Of a stretch of 64,000 nt of DNA, positions 24,501 through 35,700 are shown piece after piece. The DNA lies in contig OZ037767.1 in NCBI GenBank assembly GCA_964035545.1, positions 17,230,781 to 17,294,780 of the forward strand, read 5' to 3'. The notes below the pieces were generated by a model. The model saw nothing but the letters and a program-made list of their open reading frames with translations, made no database searches and was not told the origin of the DNA. Position 1 is the stretch's first letter; every line of letters starts with the position of its first letter. The position numbers and the translations under genes are program-made. The stretch comes from Bugula neritina. Its lineage: Eukaryota > Bryozoa > Gymnolaemata > Cheilostomatida > Bugulidae.

Positions 24501-26035
24501 TGTATGTGTCAGTCGGTGTTAGCAAGTGTCAACAGGTGTCAGCATGTGTGTCCGAAGATGTCAGTAGGTGTTTGTGGGTGTCAGCAGGTGTCAGCATGTG
24601 TCAGCAGGTGTGTGCATGTGCCAGCAGGTGTGTGCATGTGTCAGCAGGTGTGTGCATGTGTCAGCAGGTGTGTGTATGTGTCAGCAGGTGTGTACATGTG
24701 TCAGCAGGTGTGTGCATGTGTCAGCAGGTGTGTGCATGTGTCAGTCGGTGTGTGTATGTGTCAGTCGGTGTCAGCATGTGTGTCAGAAGATGTCAGCAGG
24801 TGTGTCAGAAGATGTCAGCAGGTGTTTGTGGGTGTCAGCAGGTGTGTGCATGTGTTAGCAGGTGTGTGCATGTGTCAGCAGGTGTGTGCACGTGTCAGCA
24901 GGTGTGTGCATGTGTCAGCAGGTGTGTGTGGAATAGGAACATTGAAAACTTCTCAGAAACATACAAAGCTGGGGTCACATACTTTAATAGGCATGTGTCA
25001 TATCGTGAAATGTGGGATAAATAAATATGCATGAAAAAAGAATTCAATTAATTTCACCTGAGACACCTTTACTTTGCCTGTGGTTCCGTAGGTTGCAGTA
25101 TGACTATCAGTTGCAGACGACCCTTCAAAGTTTACGTTATTTGATATAATTTTAAATGTGATTTTGGTTTAGATATCACTCGAAGACGCATGGCAGGATC
25201 AGCTGCACTCCATCAGTTTGTCTCTCCAATCAAAAGAGCTTGCAGATGACATCACGTGTGACCTGTGTGTGTGGCAGACCACCCAGGGTGGCTCACACAA
25301 GTACAAAGTACCGATTTATTGTACAAACACGTTGAAGGTGAGAGATTGACATTGCACAGTTATATAGGTACACTCTTTTCTGTAATAAAGTTTTTATAGA
25401 TGGGAGTTAGTCTTATTTTATTAAGAAGAATAGTCTGATTATTAGCTTACAGGTTTAACTGTTGCTGGAGCTTTTAATAAAAACTATTTTACTTATAAAC
25501 ATTTAAGTGACAGTAGAATTTGTGAGCTCTTTGTGTAGACCAAATAAGTTCTCTTTACACCAGCAGGGAGGAAAGGTTGTGGGAAGGAAAAGAAGAAATA
25601 TCTTCACAGAAACACTTAGCTGGGATCTTAGACTACTACTAGACCCAGTACACGTTGAGGGGAGTGACTGGCGGAAACTTTCCGAAGAGCTCGGGCTATC
25701 ACAAGACACTATCAAGGTACTTGGGCTAGTTTATGCATGCCAAGTGTATTGAAGGTTGATTCAAAGCCTCCTTATAAACTTGCCTTTATGCTGTTTGTTG
25801 GTCATTTTGAATAAACAAAAACTTTTATCAATGATTACAGAAAATGGAGGAAAATGCCTCCCCAACTAAAGAGTTACTGAAGATATGGGAGGACAACTCA
25901 CATGGATGTATCAAGTCTTTCGTTGCTATGGCAGTGAAGATCGGGAGATTGGATGTGGCGGAGAAGATAGAAGAACACGTCGGGAAATTGTATTTAGAAA
26001 CTCTACCCAATCACAAATGTACTGACCACTGCTAG
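18577..26035 (+). CDS. Membrane protein with ZU5, UPA and death domains (UNC5-like cytoplasmic architecture)
   Basis: Eleven exons join in phase: 18577-18866, 19743-19942, 20044-20124, 20371-20511, 21974-22149, 22871-23087, 23711-23889, 24356-24481, 25173-25337, 25567-25716 and 25841-26035 (TAG), giving 639 aa if the ATG at 18577 starts the protein. Residues 2-26 form one transmembrane helix followed by Tyr-Tyr-Arg-Lys-His-Arg, so the rest should be cytosolic. A Ser-rich, basic linker precedes a ZU5 domain at about 250-385 (GGDIILSGGVKLSIPP; TPIVFCQPTGLKF), UPA at 386-520 and a death domain at 535-625 (SDWRKLSEELGLSQDTIK; LLKIWEDN). UNC5 receptors share this intracellular order and signal guidance or cell death. 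Here ZU5 ends His-Phe-Thr (379-381). No ectodomain was found. The ATG directly follows a good AG acceptor, so 18577 may be an internal exon and the protein longer. Confidence 0.85.
19355..19670. repeat. Minisatellite, 22-bp unit
   Basis: About ten near-perfect copies of ACATCTACACTGTCTATATA followed by AT, with degenerate units at the right edge. It lies in the first intron of the ZU5-death-domain gene. Confidence 0.9.
20640..21955. repeat. Minisatellite, 19-bp unit, more than 60 copies
   Basis: Unit TATGTACTATACTTACCTC. The array fills the intron between exons 20371-20511 and 21974-22149 and ends about 20 bp before the acceptor. All three forward frames are open for over 450 codons because the unit has no stop in any frame; these are not proteins. 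Each unit contains ATACTTACCT, the sequence of the 5' end of U1 snRNA. Confidence 0.95.
22499..22620 (-). mobile_element. SINE-like element, family 2, copy 3
   Basis: On the minus strand it reads GCCATTGGTGATGTTAGGAA, then GAGCATCCAGTCATAATTGC, GTCCTTAGCCCG and AGGGGTTTCTCACAGGGATA. The tRNA-like head is missing. Confidence 0.5.
22750..22870. repeat. Short tandem repeat overlapping a 3' splice site
   Basis: Four imperfect ~35-bp units of CTGATTGGTTGATGTATTGTAG. The last unit supplies the TATTGTAG acceptor of the exon at 22871. The earlier units carry similar TATTGNAG ends. Confidence 0.75.
23913..24228. mobile_element. hAT-like MITE
   Basis: Terminal inverted repeats CAGGGTGTCCAACC on the left and, read inward from the right, CAGGGCTGTCTAAC. 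They are near complementary and typical of non-autonomous hAT elements. The interior has the characteristic GGGCCA blocks at both ends (GAGGGCCATATTG; GGGGGCCACATACG). No clear 8-bp target duplication remains. It lies in an intron. Confidence 0.65.
24490..24932. repeat. Minisatellite, 18-bp unit
   Basis: Units of TCAGCAGGTGTGTGCATG beginning a few bases after the GTATGT donor at 24482, with a longer repeated block TCAGAAGATGTCAGCAGG. Forward frames are Cys/Val/Ser strings and not genes. Each unit holds CAGGTGTGT, which resembles a 5' splice site. Confidence 0.9.
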
Positions 26036-26148
26036 TGGTTACACAGCTAACCAATAGCATTCCTCCTTACAGTTGTAGAGCAAATGAAACCTATTCCCGC
26101 GTTCACTGTAGAAGTTGTGAAGACAAATTTCCCGTCTAGACAGCATAA

Positions 26149-26154
26149 AATAAA
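26149..26154 (+). terminator. Poly(A) signal of the ZU5-death-domain gene
   Basis: AATAAA about 115 bp after the TAG stop, in a strongly AT-rich stretch. Confidence 0.5.
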
Positions 26155-26544
26155 ATTATTTTTTTTATGATATTTACTTAAAGTTAATGCTCTTTATAAT
26201 GATTTGTAAATTATTTTATTGCATTCAATGAATTTTTATAGTAATAATTAAATAAATTTATCTTAATCGAATTGTTTAAACGAGTAATATAAATATACAG
26301 TAATTATAAATGAACAATTTAACCACAGAATAATTATAAATGAGAAATAAAGAAGTGGCTCAGAATTTTAAGCAACTGATTTACAAGATAAATGTGAGGA
26401 TGTGTATCCTAGTGTGGCGCTACAGCGGCGTACCTTACAAGACAGTTCTGGTATTGTTTAGTAGTACTAGTGTAGGGTGTGGCGCTACAGTTGGCATGTG
26501 GCACTGGAGACTTTCCAACTAACAGTTACACTAACATACAGTAC

Positions 26545-26735
26545 AGCACAGTATATATTATATAATAATTATTATATACTATGTATGTACATTATAATAC
26601 ACAGTATATAATATAATACACAGTATATAATATAATACACAGTATATAATATAATACACAGTATATAATAATATAATACACAGTATATAATAATATAATA
26701 CACAGTATATACAGTATAGCACATATAGTATACGG
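26545..26735. repeat. AT-rich minisatellite, ~18-21-bp unit
   Basis: Repeats of ACACAGTATATAATATAAT with one to three base length changes. Confidence 0.8.
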
Positions 26736-26739
26736 TATA

Positions 26740-28510
26740 ACCCACAGTAGGTATATATAGTAAAACGCAGAAGAGGATCTAGGATGGTAGAAGTGGAGGA
26801 TAGAGGAGGGTAGAGGTAGAAGATAAAGTGTCCTATATTATATGCATTTTATATGAGGTAGGCCTTACTGTTCATATGTCAGCTGTATTTCCACATACAA
26901 ATGTGATATCTGTAGATTCCAAGTTCTAGTGTTGCATGGGTGACAGGAGAGTTTGGGATTATTATAGCACATAGGTCACACACAAAATTAGTAACCCTAA
27001 AGACCTTGATCAATCTACCTGCATAGGCCAAGTGCTAAATGATTCAACAGCAGTTTGTGTCACAATAAGTCACACCCTTACCCTATATACTCACATGTTT
27101 CCAGCATGCTCTGGAGTTTGCATTCAGGGACAGTGTTACAGCATGTGTAGCTTGACTATGGCATTCTACTAGCAGGTGTTAGCAAGTGATAGACTTGCAT
27201 GCCAGAATTATGTGTTCAGTGATAATATATGCAGTAGCTGAAATTACTTTTACATAAATTATTTTCTATCTGATTGGCAGACCCAAAAGAATGCCACAAA
27301 CTATTGAAATGTTAGGCAAGTTTTGCCCAACCCTGAGGTGTGTAGCCTATCAACTTTATGATTTATTGGTTATTATTCTAGTCCTCTACAATAACAGACA
27401 GACTTCAATCATAGCATAGAATTTGACAGTTCATACCACTATACAGAACTTGTAGACTAATTTCTTTATACTGCTCTCCAAACGTAGAGTGCTATGTTAT
27501 CACTAAACTGAAACTTTTATAACTTACTGCATATTAACGCCAGACAAGAAAAATGAAAAATTAAATGTTTTAGCTTCTTATAGTCAAATATGGAATGTTT
27601 TTTGTAGTGTTGAGCCCACCCAGTGATCCCTATGGTGTAATGGTTAGCCCGGTTGCTTGCAAAGCTGGAAGTCTCCGGTTCGAATCTCAGTGGGGTCAAA
27701 GTTTTACAGTTCTAATCTCTACAACTTTATTCACTGATTATAAGCAAGAATAGTCCCAGCCAGTGCTGAAGTTACAATACCCAAGTGTGATTAGTGGTCC
27801 TCTTAATGTGACAGTCATGTCGGTTTATTTGCAGATCAACTGAGAAACACATTTGAGAAGTAGTTGGAACCATCTTGTGCCGCAAACTCCTGCCGTATGT
27901 CCCAAACTTTGTAGGTTCATCTCCTAAAGTGGGTCAAAGCTTATGTGCCATTTTTACTAGCTGTTTGATGAACTCAACATATTTTATTCAAATAAATATA
28001 TTCAGTTGAAAGGATTATACATAAATTATCTTTTAGCTGGAGTTGACAGAATAAAAGAATGATATACTTTAAGCCCAGCCCTGAGGTGTGTAGCCTATCG
28101 ACCATATAATTTATTGGTTATTACTCCAGTCCTACGCATATTGAGTGTTACATTGAATATGACGCAGTTCTTACCATTGTCTACTGTATTCTGTACAATT
28201 TACCAACCTTTCTTACACCTTTTCTGCTTTACAAATCTTTCCAACCTGTTTGTCTAGTGACTGTATGTTTTGGTAAATCTATCAAAGGTACGTCAAGTGA
28301 GATTCAAACTATCAAGGCATGACCACAGCTGATGTCAAGCTCACATTCTTCTGCAGAGAAACAATGATTGGCATTTCCTGCTGATTCAACTCTAGTAAAT
28401 GGTCCATGAAGTATGAGTTTAGCAGTGAAAAGGTTTCACTCATTCATGTCTTTGTGGTAGATGCAGCTCCTTGTTTGTTCAGTCACAACTCTAATCTCAC
28501 AACTCAACTA
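26740..28510. other. Intergenic DNA with dispersed repeats, no gene seen
   Basis: A ~120-bp element occurs twice in the same orientation, at about 27249-27390 and 28020-28140. The copies share CCCTGAGGTGTGTAGCCTAT and ATTTATTGGTTATTA. A family-1 SINE sits between them. A tRNA-like remnant (GGTTCATCTCC then GGGTCAAAG) is at about 27890-27950. No frame here looks coding. Confidence 0.6.
27609..27705 (+). mobile_element. tRNA-derived SINE-like element, family 1, copy 3
   Basis: Best A box of the family (ATGGTGTAATGGTTAGCCC), then GCTTGCAAAGCTGGAAGTC, B box CGGTTCGAATCTC, and tail GGGTCAAAGTTTT. The leader GTTGAGCCCACCCAGTG matches the other copies. Confidence 0.65.
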
Positions 28511-28518
28511 ACCTCAAC

Positions 28519-28611
28519 ATGCTGGAGAGAGTGACTTGTGCTGTGGTACTGCTTGTGGCTGCTTTCTCTATGGCAGAAGTTTCTGGAAATGTTCAGTTCT
28601 GTTTGCCTTGA
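28519..28611 (+). pseudogene. Small secreted-peptide ORF, possibly frameshifted
   Basis: A 30-codon frame starts MLERVTCAVVLLVAAFS, a good signal peptide, and stops after VSGNVQFCLP. An overlapping second frame continues with VCLEYDKAKGNTGC and ends at a TAA about 65 bp later. That suggests a short Cys-containing secreted protein broken by one frameshift, or a first exon with an unseen partner. I recognise no family. Confidence 0.3.
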
Positions 28612-28992
28612 ATATGACAAGGCCAAAGGAAATACTGGCTGCTCGTACTTTCTAGATTAAGAGGAGTGGTGACAAAAAGTAAGAGCGTACTCCTTCAGCT
28701 TGAAGAAGCTTGTTGGTATTTGTGACTTTAGAGCTTATCTTTTGGTAGTATCTATGGCTTTAGAGTTTACATTTTAGCAGCATCTGTTAGATTTAAAATT
28801 TTGACAATCATTATAGAGTATTGTGTTTGTGTTATTTCAACTTTCATTGTATGAGTTATATGAAACTTTAGTGCAACAGGATATTAAAATCCTTTACCAT
28901 CAATATAGAATTAACAGGCTTAGTTCTGCTAGCCCTGATAAGATTTACTAACCTAGCTAAGTTAATAACGTGTTATTGCTTTTGCTGATTAG

Positions 28993-29185
28993 AAAACATG
29001 ACATGAAAAAACCTTCCCGGCTGCTCATCATCTCATTTCAGTTTGGAAACTCTCTGATTGGTGAGATGTCGTCCAATGACATGACAGTCGAACCAAATAG
29101 TAGTCTAAAACATGCTGACCTTGTCAACAAGATCTTATTGGCTACTAACTTTAAACAACCCTTTTTATTACGAAGCTATCTGCAG
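28993..29185 (+). CDS. Possible isolated exon of unknown protein
   Basis: An AG-preceded, GTAACC-followed open segment encodes KPSRLLIISFQFGNSLIGEM, then MTVEPNSSLKHADLVNKILL. Its composition looks protein-like and unlike the satellites. A short AG-preceded exon near 29437 could end the frame after five codons. No upstream exon was found, so this may be a remnant or chance. Confidence 0.25.
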
Positions 29186-29677
29186 GTAACCTAATATAGT
29201 TCAACATTAAAACCCAGTTGAGCCTTAAATCTCTATAAAACACCAAAAAATATTAAGAAAACAGAGAGAAGTTGGGTGGAGTTTATTCTTCAAGAACCAC
29301 GAATGACCACTCAGCCAAAGTGTTTATTTGAAGTGAAGATTTATCTTATTCTCATAATCTCTGCATAATCAACTTATAACTAACCTTCACAGTACTCAGC
29401 AGATTAACTGTAAATCTAATCTAGTTAATGTTGCAGACGTTATCCTGTTGCTAAGCACTGGTTTCCATGGTGACACATAGAAAAGTTCTTGCAAATTATC
29501 TTCAAGTGGGCGTCACTTCTATGCTCTGTGATATGCAGAACTTAACTATATAATGATGACATGAGCTATTTGAATTGAATTATATTCTATTGGATGTTGT
29601 GCTGTGTGAGGAGGTCATAGTTGACTAGGGAACAGAAGTGGTAGGACTGGACTTTAGAGCTGGAGAGGAAAAGAACC

Positions 29678-30947
29678 ATGGACTTAAGGAGTATACTAGC
29701 TCTTAGTGTTTTGATATTAACAGCATCAGCTTGGCCAAGTGGAGCACCTGCTGAGGCTTGTAGAACAAGAACTCCTAACCACGGAGTTTTTGCTCAGAAC
29801 TCTACGTGTCCTTTTGATTTCGGAGGTCTTGGATGGATTCCGGGACAATTTACTTACAGTAAGTTGATGCAACTTTTCATGAACAAGAGTTTTATAACAG
29901 AATAATATGTTATCATAAAAAAAATTTGTCCTCAAGTCTAGATCACCAAATGTCTCGTTAACATTAATGTATTATCCTAATATAAAACTTGTTTTGTTCC
30001 AAGTAGCATTAGCAAATATAGTGAATGTATAATAATAATTGGAATATAAGTAAAGACATGGTGAAATGCTAAATTCTAATAAGTTGTCAAATAAAAGTTA
30101 AAAAAGATAAATTATAATATGTCAAACAGAACGTGTTCGAAACGTGATCAATTTGATTGCAGTGGGAATATTCCCTGCAGAAGTTGGGTCTCCTTTACGA
30201 TTTAAAGGATTTCTTGCTAGTGTGTACAAAGATGGCAAACCAATCGGAGAAATGAGACCAGCCAATTCCCTTATAAATAAACCAAACACAGCCAGTGTTA
30301 AGACAACCTGCAATGGAAAATCTTCTCTCACTCATGCCAACAACCAGGACAAAGAAGAGATTATATTTCAATGGAAAGCTCCAGCTACTTTGCAACCAAC
30401 CGATGTAGTAGAGTTGAGGTGAGTTTAGCAATCTTTCATAACTTTAGGAATCTAGAGAATTGTACGCCAAATGAAACTGCTGATTTTATAGAACATAGTG
30501 ACTAGGGCCTAAATCTGTTGGTTTTATTTTCCTTTTGATGTAGAATATATAACAATAGACCTATAATCAATAAACCTAAGTAATTCCTATATAAGATAAA
30601 ATAGTTTATTAATTTAGATTCAGCTGTGATAAACTGTTCATATTTAGACCACTTTAACCAAATACCTCTCCATTACTCTCCGTGGCAATTAGACTTCTAA
30701 AATGCCGCTACGCAGCTAAAATTGTCTTTAATGAATTGCATAGATATTATTTTCAACATTACTAAAAACTAATTATTCAAATGAGTTTCTGCCCAAATTA
30801 TGTTAGTAAACGATTGATTTGCTAATTCAAACTGTTCCAAGCTATAACTGCGGCTTTTGTAGACTGACCGTTGTGCTCAACAGAGAAACATTCTGGGTCA
30901 ACTGCCAAGTAGCAACTTTGAAGAGTCTACAAGCTGATCCGCTGTAA
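29678..30947 (+). CDS. Secreted single-domain Reeler protein
   Basis: Three exons join in phase: 29678-29858, 30130-30418 and 30842-30947 (TAA), giving 191 aa. Residues 1-18 are a signal peptide (MDLRSILALSVLILTASA). The rest is one Reeler (reelin N-terminal) domain. Its marks are WPSGAPAEACRTRTPNHG after the signal peptide, FKGFLASVYKDGKPIGEM at about 85-102, a Cys and His block (TTCNGKSSLTHANN), FQWKAPA, and the last strand LTVVLNRETFWVNC. Reeler-only proteins occur in invertebrates as secreted, sometimes immune-inducible, 'defense protein'-like factors; a similar role here is inferred from the domain alone. There is no transmembrane segment, DOMON or cytochrome b561 part. One NST glycosylation site lies near residue 41. 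It is a clean complete gene. Confidence 0.88.
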
Positions 30948-31059
30948 AGCATTGAGTCAACTTTTTCACCATCAACATTTTCATCTATCTTAACCTTCCT
31001 TTCAGCTTGATGTGAACACCAGGTCATTGCTAGCTTCTCAACTATAAATCTAGATGTGC

Positions 31060-31220
31060 TGGACTTTTACCTACCGCGCATATACCCACTACACAACCGC
31101 CAACTACAAAACTACCCACCAACTACAAAACTACCCACCAACTACTAAACCACTTATTATTTGCCTACCATTTACCCACCAACTACTAGAATACCTACCA
31201 ACTACTAGACTACCTACCAT
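31060..31220. repeat. Degenerate tandem repeat
   Basis: Repeats of CAACTACAAAACTACCCAC and CAACTACTAGACTACCTAC. A related CTACCCACCATTTACCCACC stretch at about 52250-52300 marks the edge of the duplicated block. Confidence 0.65.
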
Positions 31221-31804
31221 GGTGCGACTTAATAACTTTTATAAAATTATATTGCGAATAAAAAGTTATAAATATATAAATTATTTTTATATTCTCTAAT
31301 ATTTACATTATTCTAATACTCTTTAAGGCTTATATATCAATGTATCTAATTTGTTATTCTAGAAGTTTGAAGATATGAATAAATATTTGAGTAACATTTA
31401 TCTAGTCTAATAAACTGTTTAGTGTCATATTCTGAGACTTGGTCTCAGGGAGATCATGGCGCTGAGACACTCTGTAGTGGACACATGGTCTATTTATTGA
31501 CTAGGAAAGGCAGGTGGTTGACAGGAGCTTTAAGTTATCTCTCCTGTATATATTATATGACATTTGTTTCAACTTTATGCAGCTCTACTGACAGCCAACT
31601 GTGAAACTCATATGAACCTCAGAGCTTATATATGACAGAAAAATGCGTTAATACTTTGTGTGTGAAATCTCTTTGGGCTACAGATTGGAAGATAAATACA
31701 AGTACAGTTGAGTAACAGATTAGTTTATATTTAAAGTATTTCAAGCAAAGTGAGAAAACAAGATACTCAAATTATAATAATGAAACAAAGTAAATGTAGT
31801 AATA

Positions 31805-32400
31805 TAAATATATATGATAAATGAAGAATATAAACACATATGATAAAGGAGTAATATAAACATATAATATGATGAATGGGTAATTATATAAAAATATATC
31901 ATAAAGGAGTAATATGGATATATATGATGAATGAACAACATAAACGTATATGATAAAGGAGTAATATAAACATATATGATAAATGAGTAATATAAACATA
32001 TATGATAAAGGAGTAATATGAATATATATGATAAAGGAGGAATATAAACATATATGATAAATGAGTAATATAAACATATATGATAAAGGAGTAATATGAA
32101 TATATATGATAAAGAAGGAATATAAACATATATGATAAATGAACAACATAAACGTATATGGTAAAAGAGTAATATAAACATATATGATAAATATAGTAAT
32201 ATAAACAGATATGATGAATGAGTAATATAATTATATAAACATATATGATAAAGGAGTAATATGGATATATATGATAAATGAGTAATATAAACACATATGA
32301 TAAATGAGTAATATAAACACATATGATAAATGAGTAATATAAACATATATGATAAAGGAGTAATATAAACATATATGATAAAGAAGTAATATAAACACAC
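31805..32400. repeat. 26-bp minisatellite, block A
   Basis: Units of ACATATATGATAAAGGAGTA followed by ATATAA, with the variant AAATGAGTA. It lies about 330 bp beyond the stop of gene copy A. Long antisense frames (Tyr/Ile/Leu-rich) across it are artefacts. Confidence 0.9.
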
Positions 32401-32731
32401 TTGAAATAAACTTTGCTTTAAATTTTGTGTTGTCAAAAACAGTAAAAAGAATAGATAGCAACAAACATCTGAAAGGATGCCCCAGCTGTCAATATCATGT
32501 GATCATACAGTAAAACATGCTGAAATAAATTGAATAATATAAATACTTCATTTCATAACTGGAATACAGACATTAGGATGCAGCAATTTTGTTCATGTAA
32601 ATTCTGCAAACATTTACTTCTGGATTCATAAATGTCGTAAGGAAACGGTTTCGTTATAAATTAGATATTTTGATGAGTTTTGAACAAATAAAGATAGTCT
32701 GCGTATACGTCAATAGTTCACAATTCTCCCA

Positions 32732-35700
32732 TTACTTCTTCATTCCAAATATGGTAAGTCTTCCAGCTTTGGCTGCTTCTTTAACTTTAGACCAATCAGT
32801 GAGCTCTTCACACTGAGATCCAAGTGCAGACAACCCTCCTTTCTTTGAACTGTCCATCCAGTTTCCAACAACCTGTATAAAGTGTCAACAAGGTGTCAAT
32901 ATAACACCATAGTGTCTGCATCGTACAAGAGAAAGAAAATACAACAATTACGGTGTGAAAAAACGTTTACTAGAATAAAGATACTCAGATATAAACTCAC
33001 ACACATAATCTACATGATAAACTGATAGCCATGTATAACAAAGGGAACACAACTCTTAACACAATACATAAAATGGAGTACAAGACGCAACCTCATCTAA
33101 CTTGTCTTTATCCAGTACACTCAGATAGTAGATGTATCTGAATCTATCAATAGTTTTACGACATTTTCCTGTTGGTTTAAGAGCATCATGTATAGACTTG
33201 GCTCTCTTACTAGTAAGTTGTTTATGTACATATTCCATCAACTGTATAGCCTGTTCTGGTGTTTGTACTGCAAGGAACACAGGGTGAAATACAAATATTA
33301 ACAATGCAATATATGCTGGTGGCAATTGGTATTTGTGTAGCAGCATAGAAAATCATGTCTCAATATATAAAAAGAAATTCAGACAATACAATTACTGTTG
33401 ATGACGGAATGTGTGGGTAGACTGTAATACACTATTGAGAGGTGTCTCACCATATTGGAAACTAGTTGCTACATTAGAAGTGGAGGGTGTATTGTTAAGA
33501 GCCGGAGTATCACAGATTCTCTCTGAAATCATAGCAGAATAAGAGTTTGACACTGGAATCACAGAACTTTGTATGATTTTGCTCCAGCTGTTTTAGTTTG
33601 TCAACAGTTAGACATTTTACATTTTTAGTTCTGGTAACATAACACAGCATGTCATGTGCTAGTTAGAATATGAACTACATGGAAATATGTTCCTGTAATA
33701 ACAATTATATATTGAATCCTAACTAACTATAGGCGTACTGACATAGCTGTGTATGAATCCCATCACTAAATCCCTGAATATCTTTACATGTATATATAAT
33801 ATTATTCCAGAAGTTGTGTAATTACTAACTCATTACTTTAACCAACCTGTTACTAGAGTTCTTTGATCTCCAACAACTACAGAGAATGGAATATCCACTT
33901 CACCAAGCATGATTGAGTCAGTGTACTCAGAAAGTTCTAGAATAATAATCACAATGAGTTTATAACTGAGAGAGAGATGATGTATAATATAATAGCATAT
34001 GATGAATAGCACATAACAGATAGTTGAAGATATGTATATCCAGGTTTAGTAAGACTTTACCATCATTTAGAACAAGACAGGTGACTCTAGGCCCACATTC
34101 CTTTCCAATCAGAAGGAGAAAACTCTCAATAGTCATGTCATCTCTGAATGGGAATATCTTGTTCCCAGATTTGATTTTCAAAGTGAGTTTATTGTATCTA
34201 ACAGCACCTGTACCAGTCATATGAAACAGAATTATAACTAAGTTCAGTAGAGTAAAGAAATAACAATAATAGAAAAGTAATCAATCAAATGAAGTCACTC
34301 GCATTGAGTTGTGACGTCAGGTATAATCTGCTCAGGTGTGACATCCATATCCTGAAGTAGTCCCACAGTCTCGGGTACTTCCTGTGATGAAGGCTCTGTA
34401 CTAACTAGTGTTTCAGTATCTTGTACATGTGGTGGTTCAGAATACTCAGTGGTCATAGGAAAGTCAGCATTGCCAGCATCTGTATCACCATAATAGATGT
34501 CAATGACAATATAACATTAACTGTTTTAGGATTATCTCCATATGTTTTGTTTTGTAATTGAAATTGGAAGTTGTATGAAACACATGGGATGTTTATGACA
34601 ATGCAATAGCTATTTCATTCGCTGCTCTTTGACCCTATAGACAATATTTTAATGATTTATTCCAGAAGATAAAATATAACATACCCGAGCTTCTAGAGAC
34701 TTTGGATGTTGAGGGGAATACATCATTATAGAGTGGTCTTTTACTTCCAGATGGTGTGTCTGACTTGTTACTCAGTGTAGTACCTCGAACAGATGAAGTG
34801 CTTTCTTGTGATGGAGGTACTGAACTACTGCTCTCATTGGCTGTGGTATGGGATGTCAAGGTCACTGGTACAGATGTCAGAGAAGATACATTCTCACTAA
34901 AAGATGAGTCAGTGAGACCAAGCTGTGACACTGGATGATGAAACTGAGAGTTGGAGTTCTGCCAATTGTTGAGTGTCGGATTAGCCTCTGGTAGAGCTGC
35001 TGGTTGCATATCTGTGTACTCCTTTGGTGTTGGTGTGGGCTGTGTTAGAAATGAGAAAGGTTTATTGCTTAGAAGTGGAGGATTGAAAGGTGAATGTTCT
35101 AGAGAATGGTGGAAGGTTGGAGCATTCTCTTGAGTAGATTGAGAGGGTAGACTGGTGTGGCTGGTTGGTGTTGGTGTCAACTGTGGAGTAGATGATGTGA
35201 GTTGGATTGGTTGCGTGGTGGAATAGTTTGACAGACTCAGCTGTGGTGGAACTTGCAGGCTACTTTGTATTGGTATAGTCAAGTCGAGAAAAGATGGTTG
35301 AAGATCCAAAGGAAGTGGATTGTGCTGGTCAGTTACTGGTTGAGGTGTGGACCGTCTGGAAGGTTCTAAAGAGCCAGACTCAGCAGGCAGCGGTTGATTG
35401 TAGATGAGGCTGTTGTTTTCCAATAAGCTGTTAGCTTCTTGAATCTCTAAAATATAAAACACGTTGCATTTCCCGAGGTTATTTTAAAGGCTGTGAGTAA
35501 CTACAAGCATTTTTTTTCTCCAAGACCATAATACCAAAATATAATATTAACAAACCAAATTTAAAATCTCTCAGCTAGCTCATACTCTATTAGCTGTATA
35601 GAACAAGTCATGCATGAGCACTGAGATAAAATTATATTCTTATTATCTGTCATTTATGATTAGCAATTAGTAATTATTTTTTTTATTCATGATTCGCTTA

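Noticed and set aside
24338-25034. Cys/Val-rich ORFs of 197-228 codons
   Set aside because: They read through the 18-bp intronic satellite. Only the first 42 codons of the coding frame are a real exon.
31741-32464. Long Tyr/Ile/Leu-rich minus ORFs, also near 52841-53305 and 60961-61536, resembling membrane proteins
   Set aside because: Products of the 26-bp minisatellite read in all frames; they begin and end with the array.
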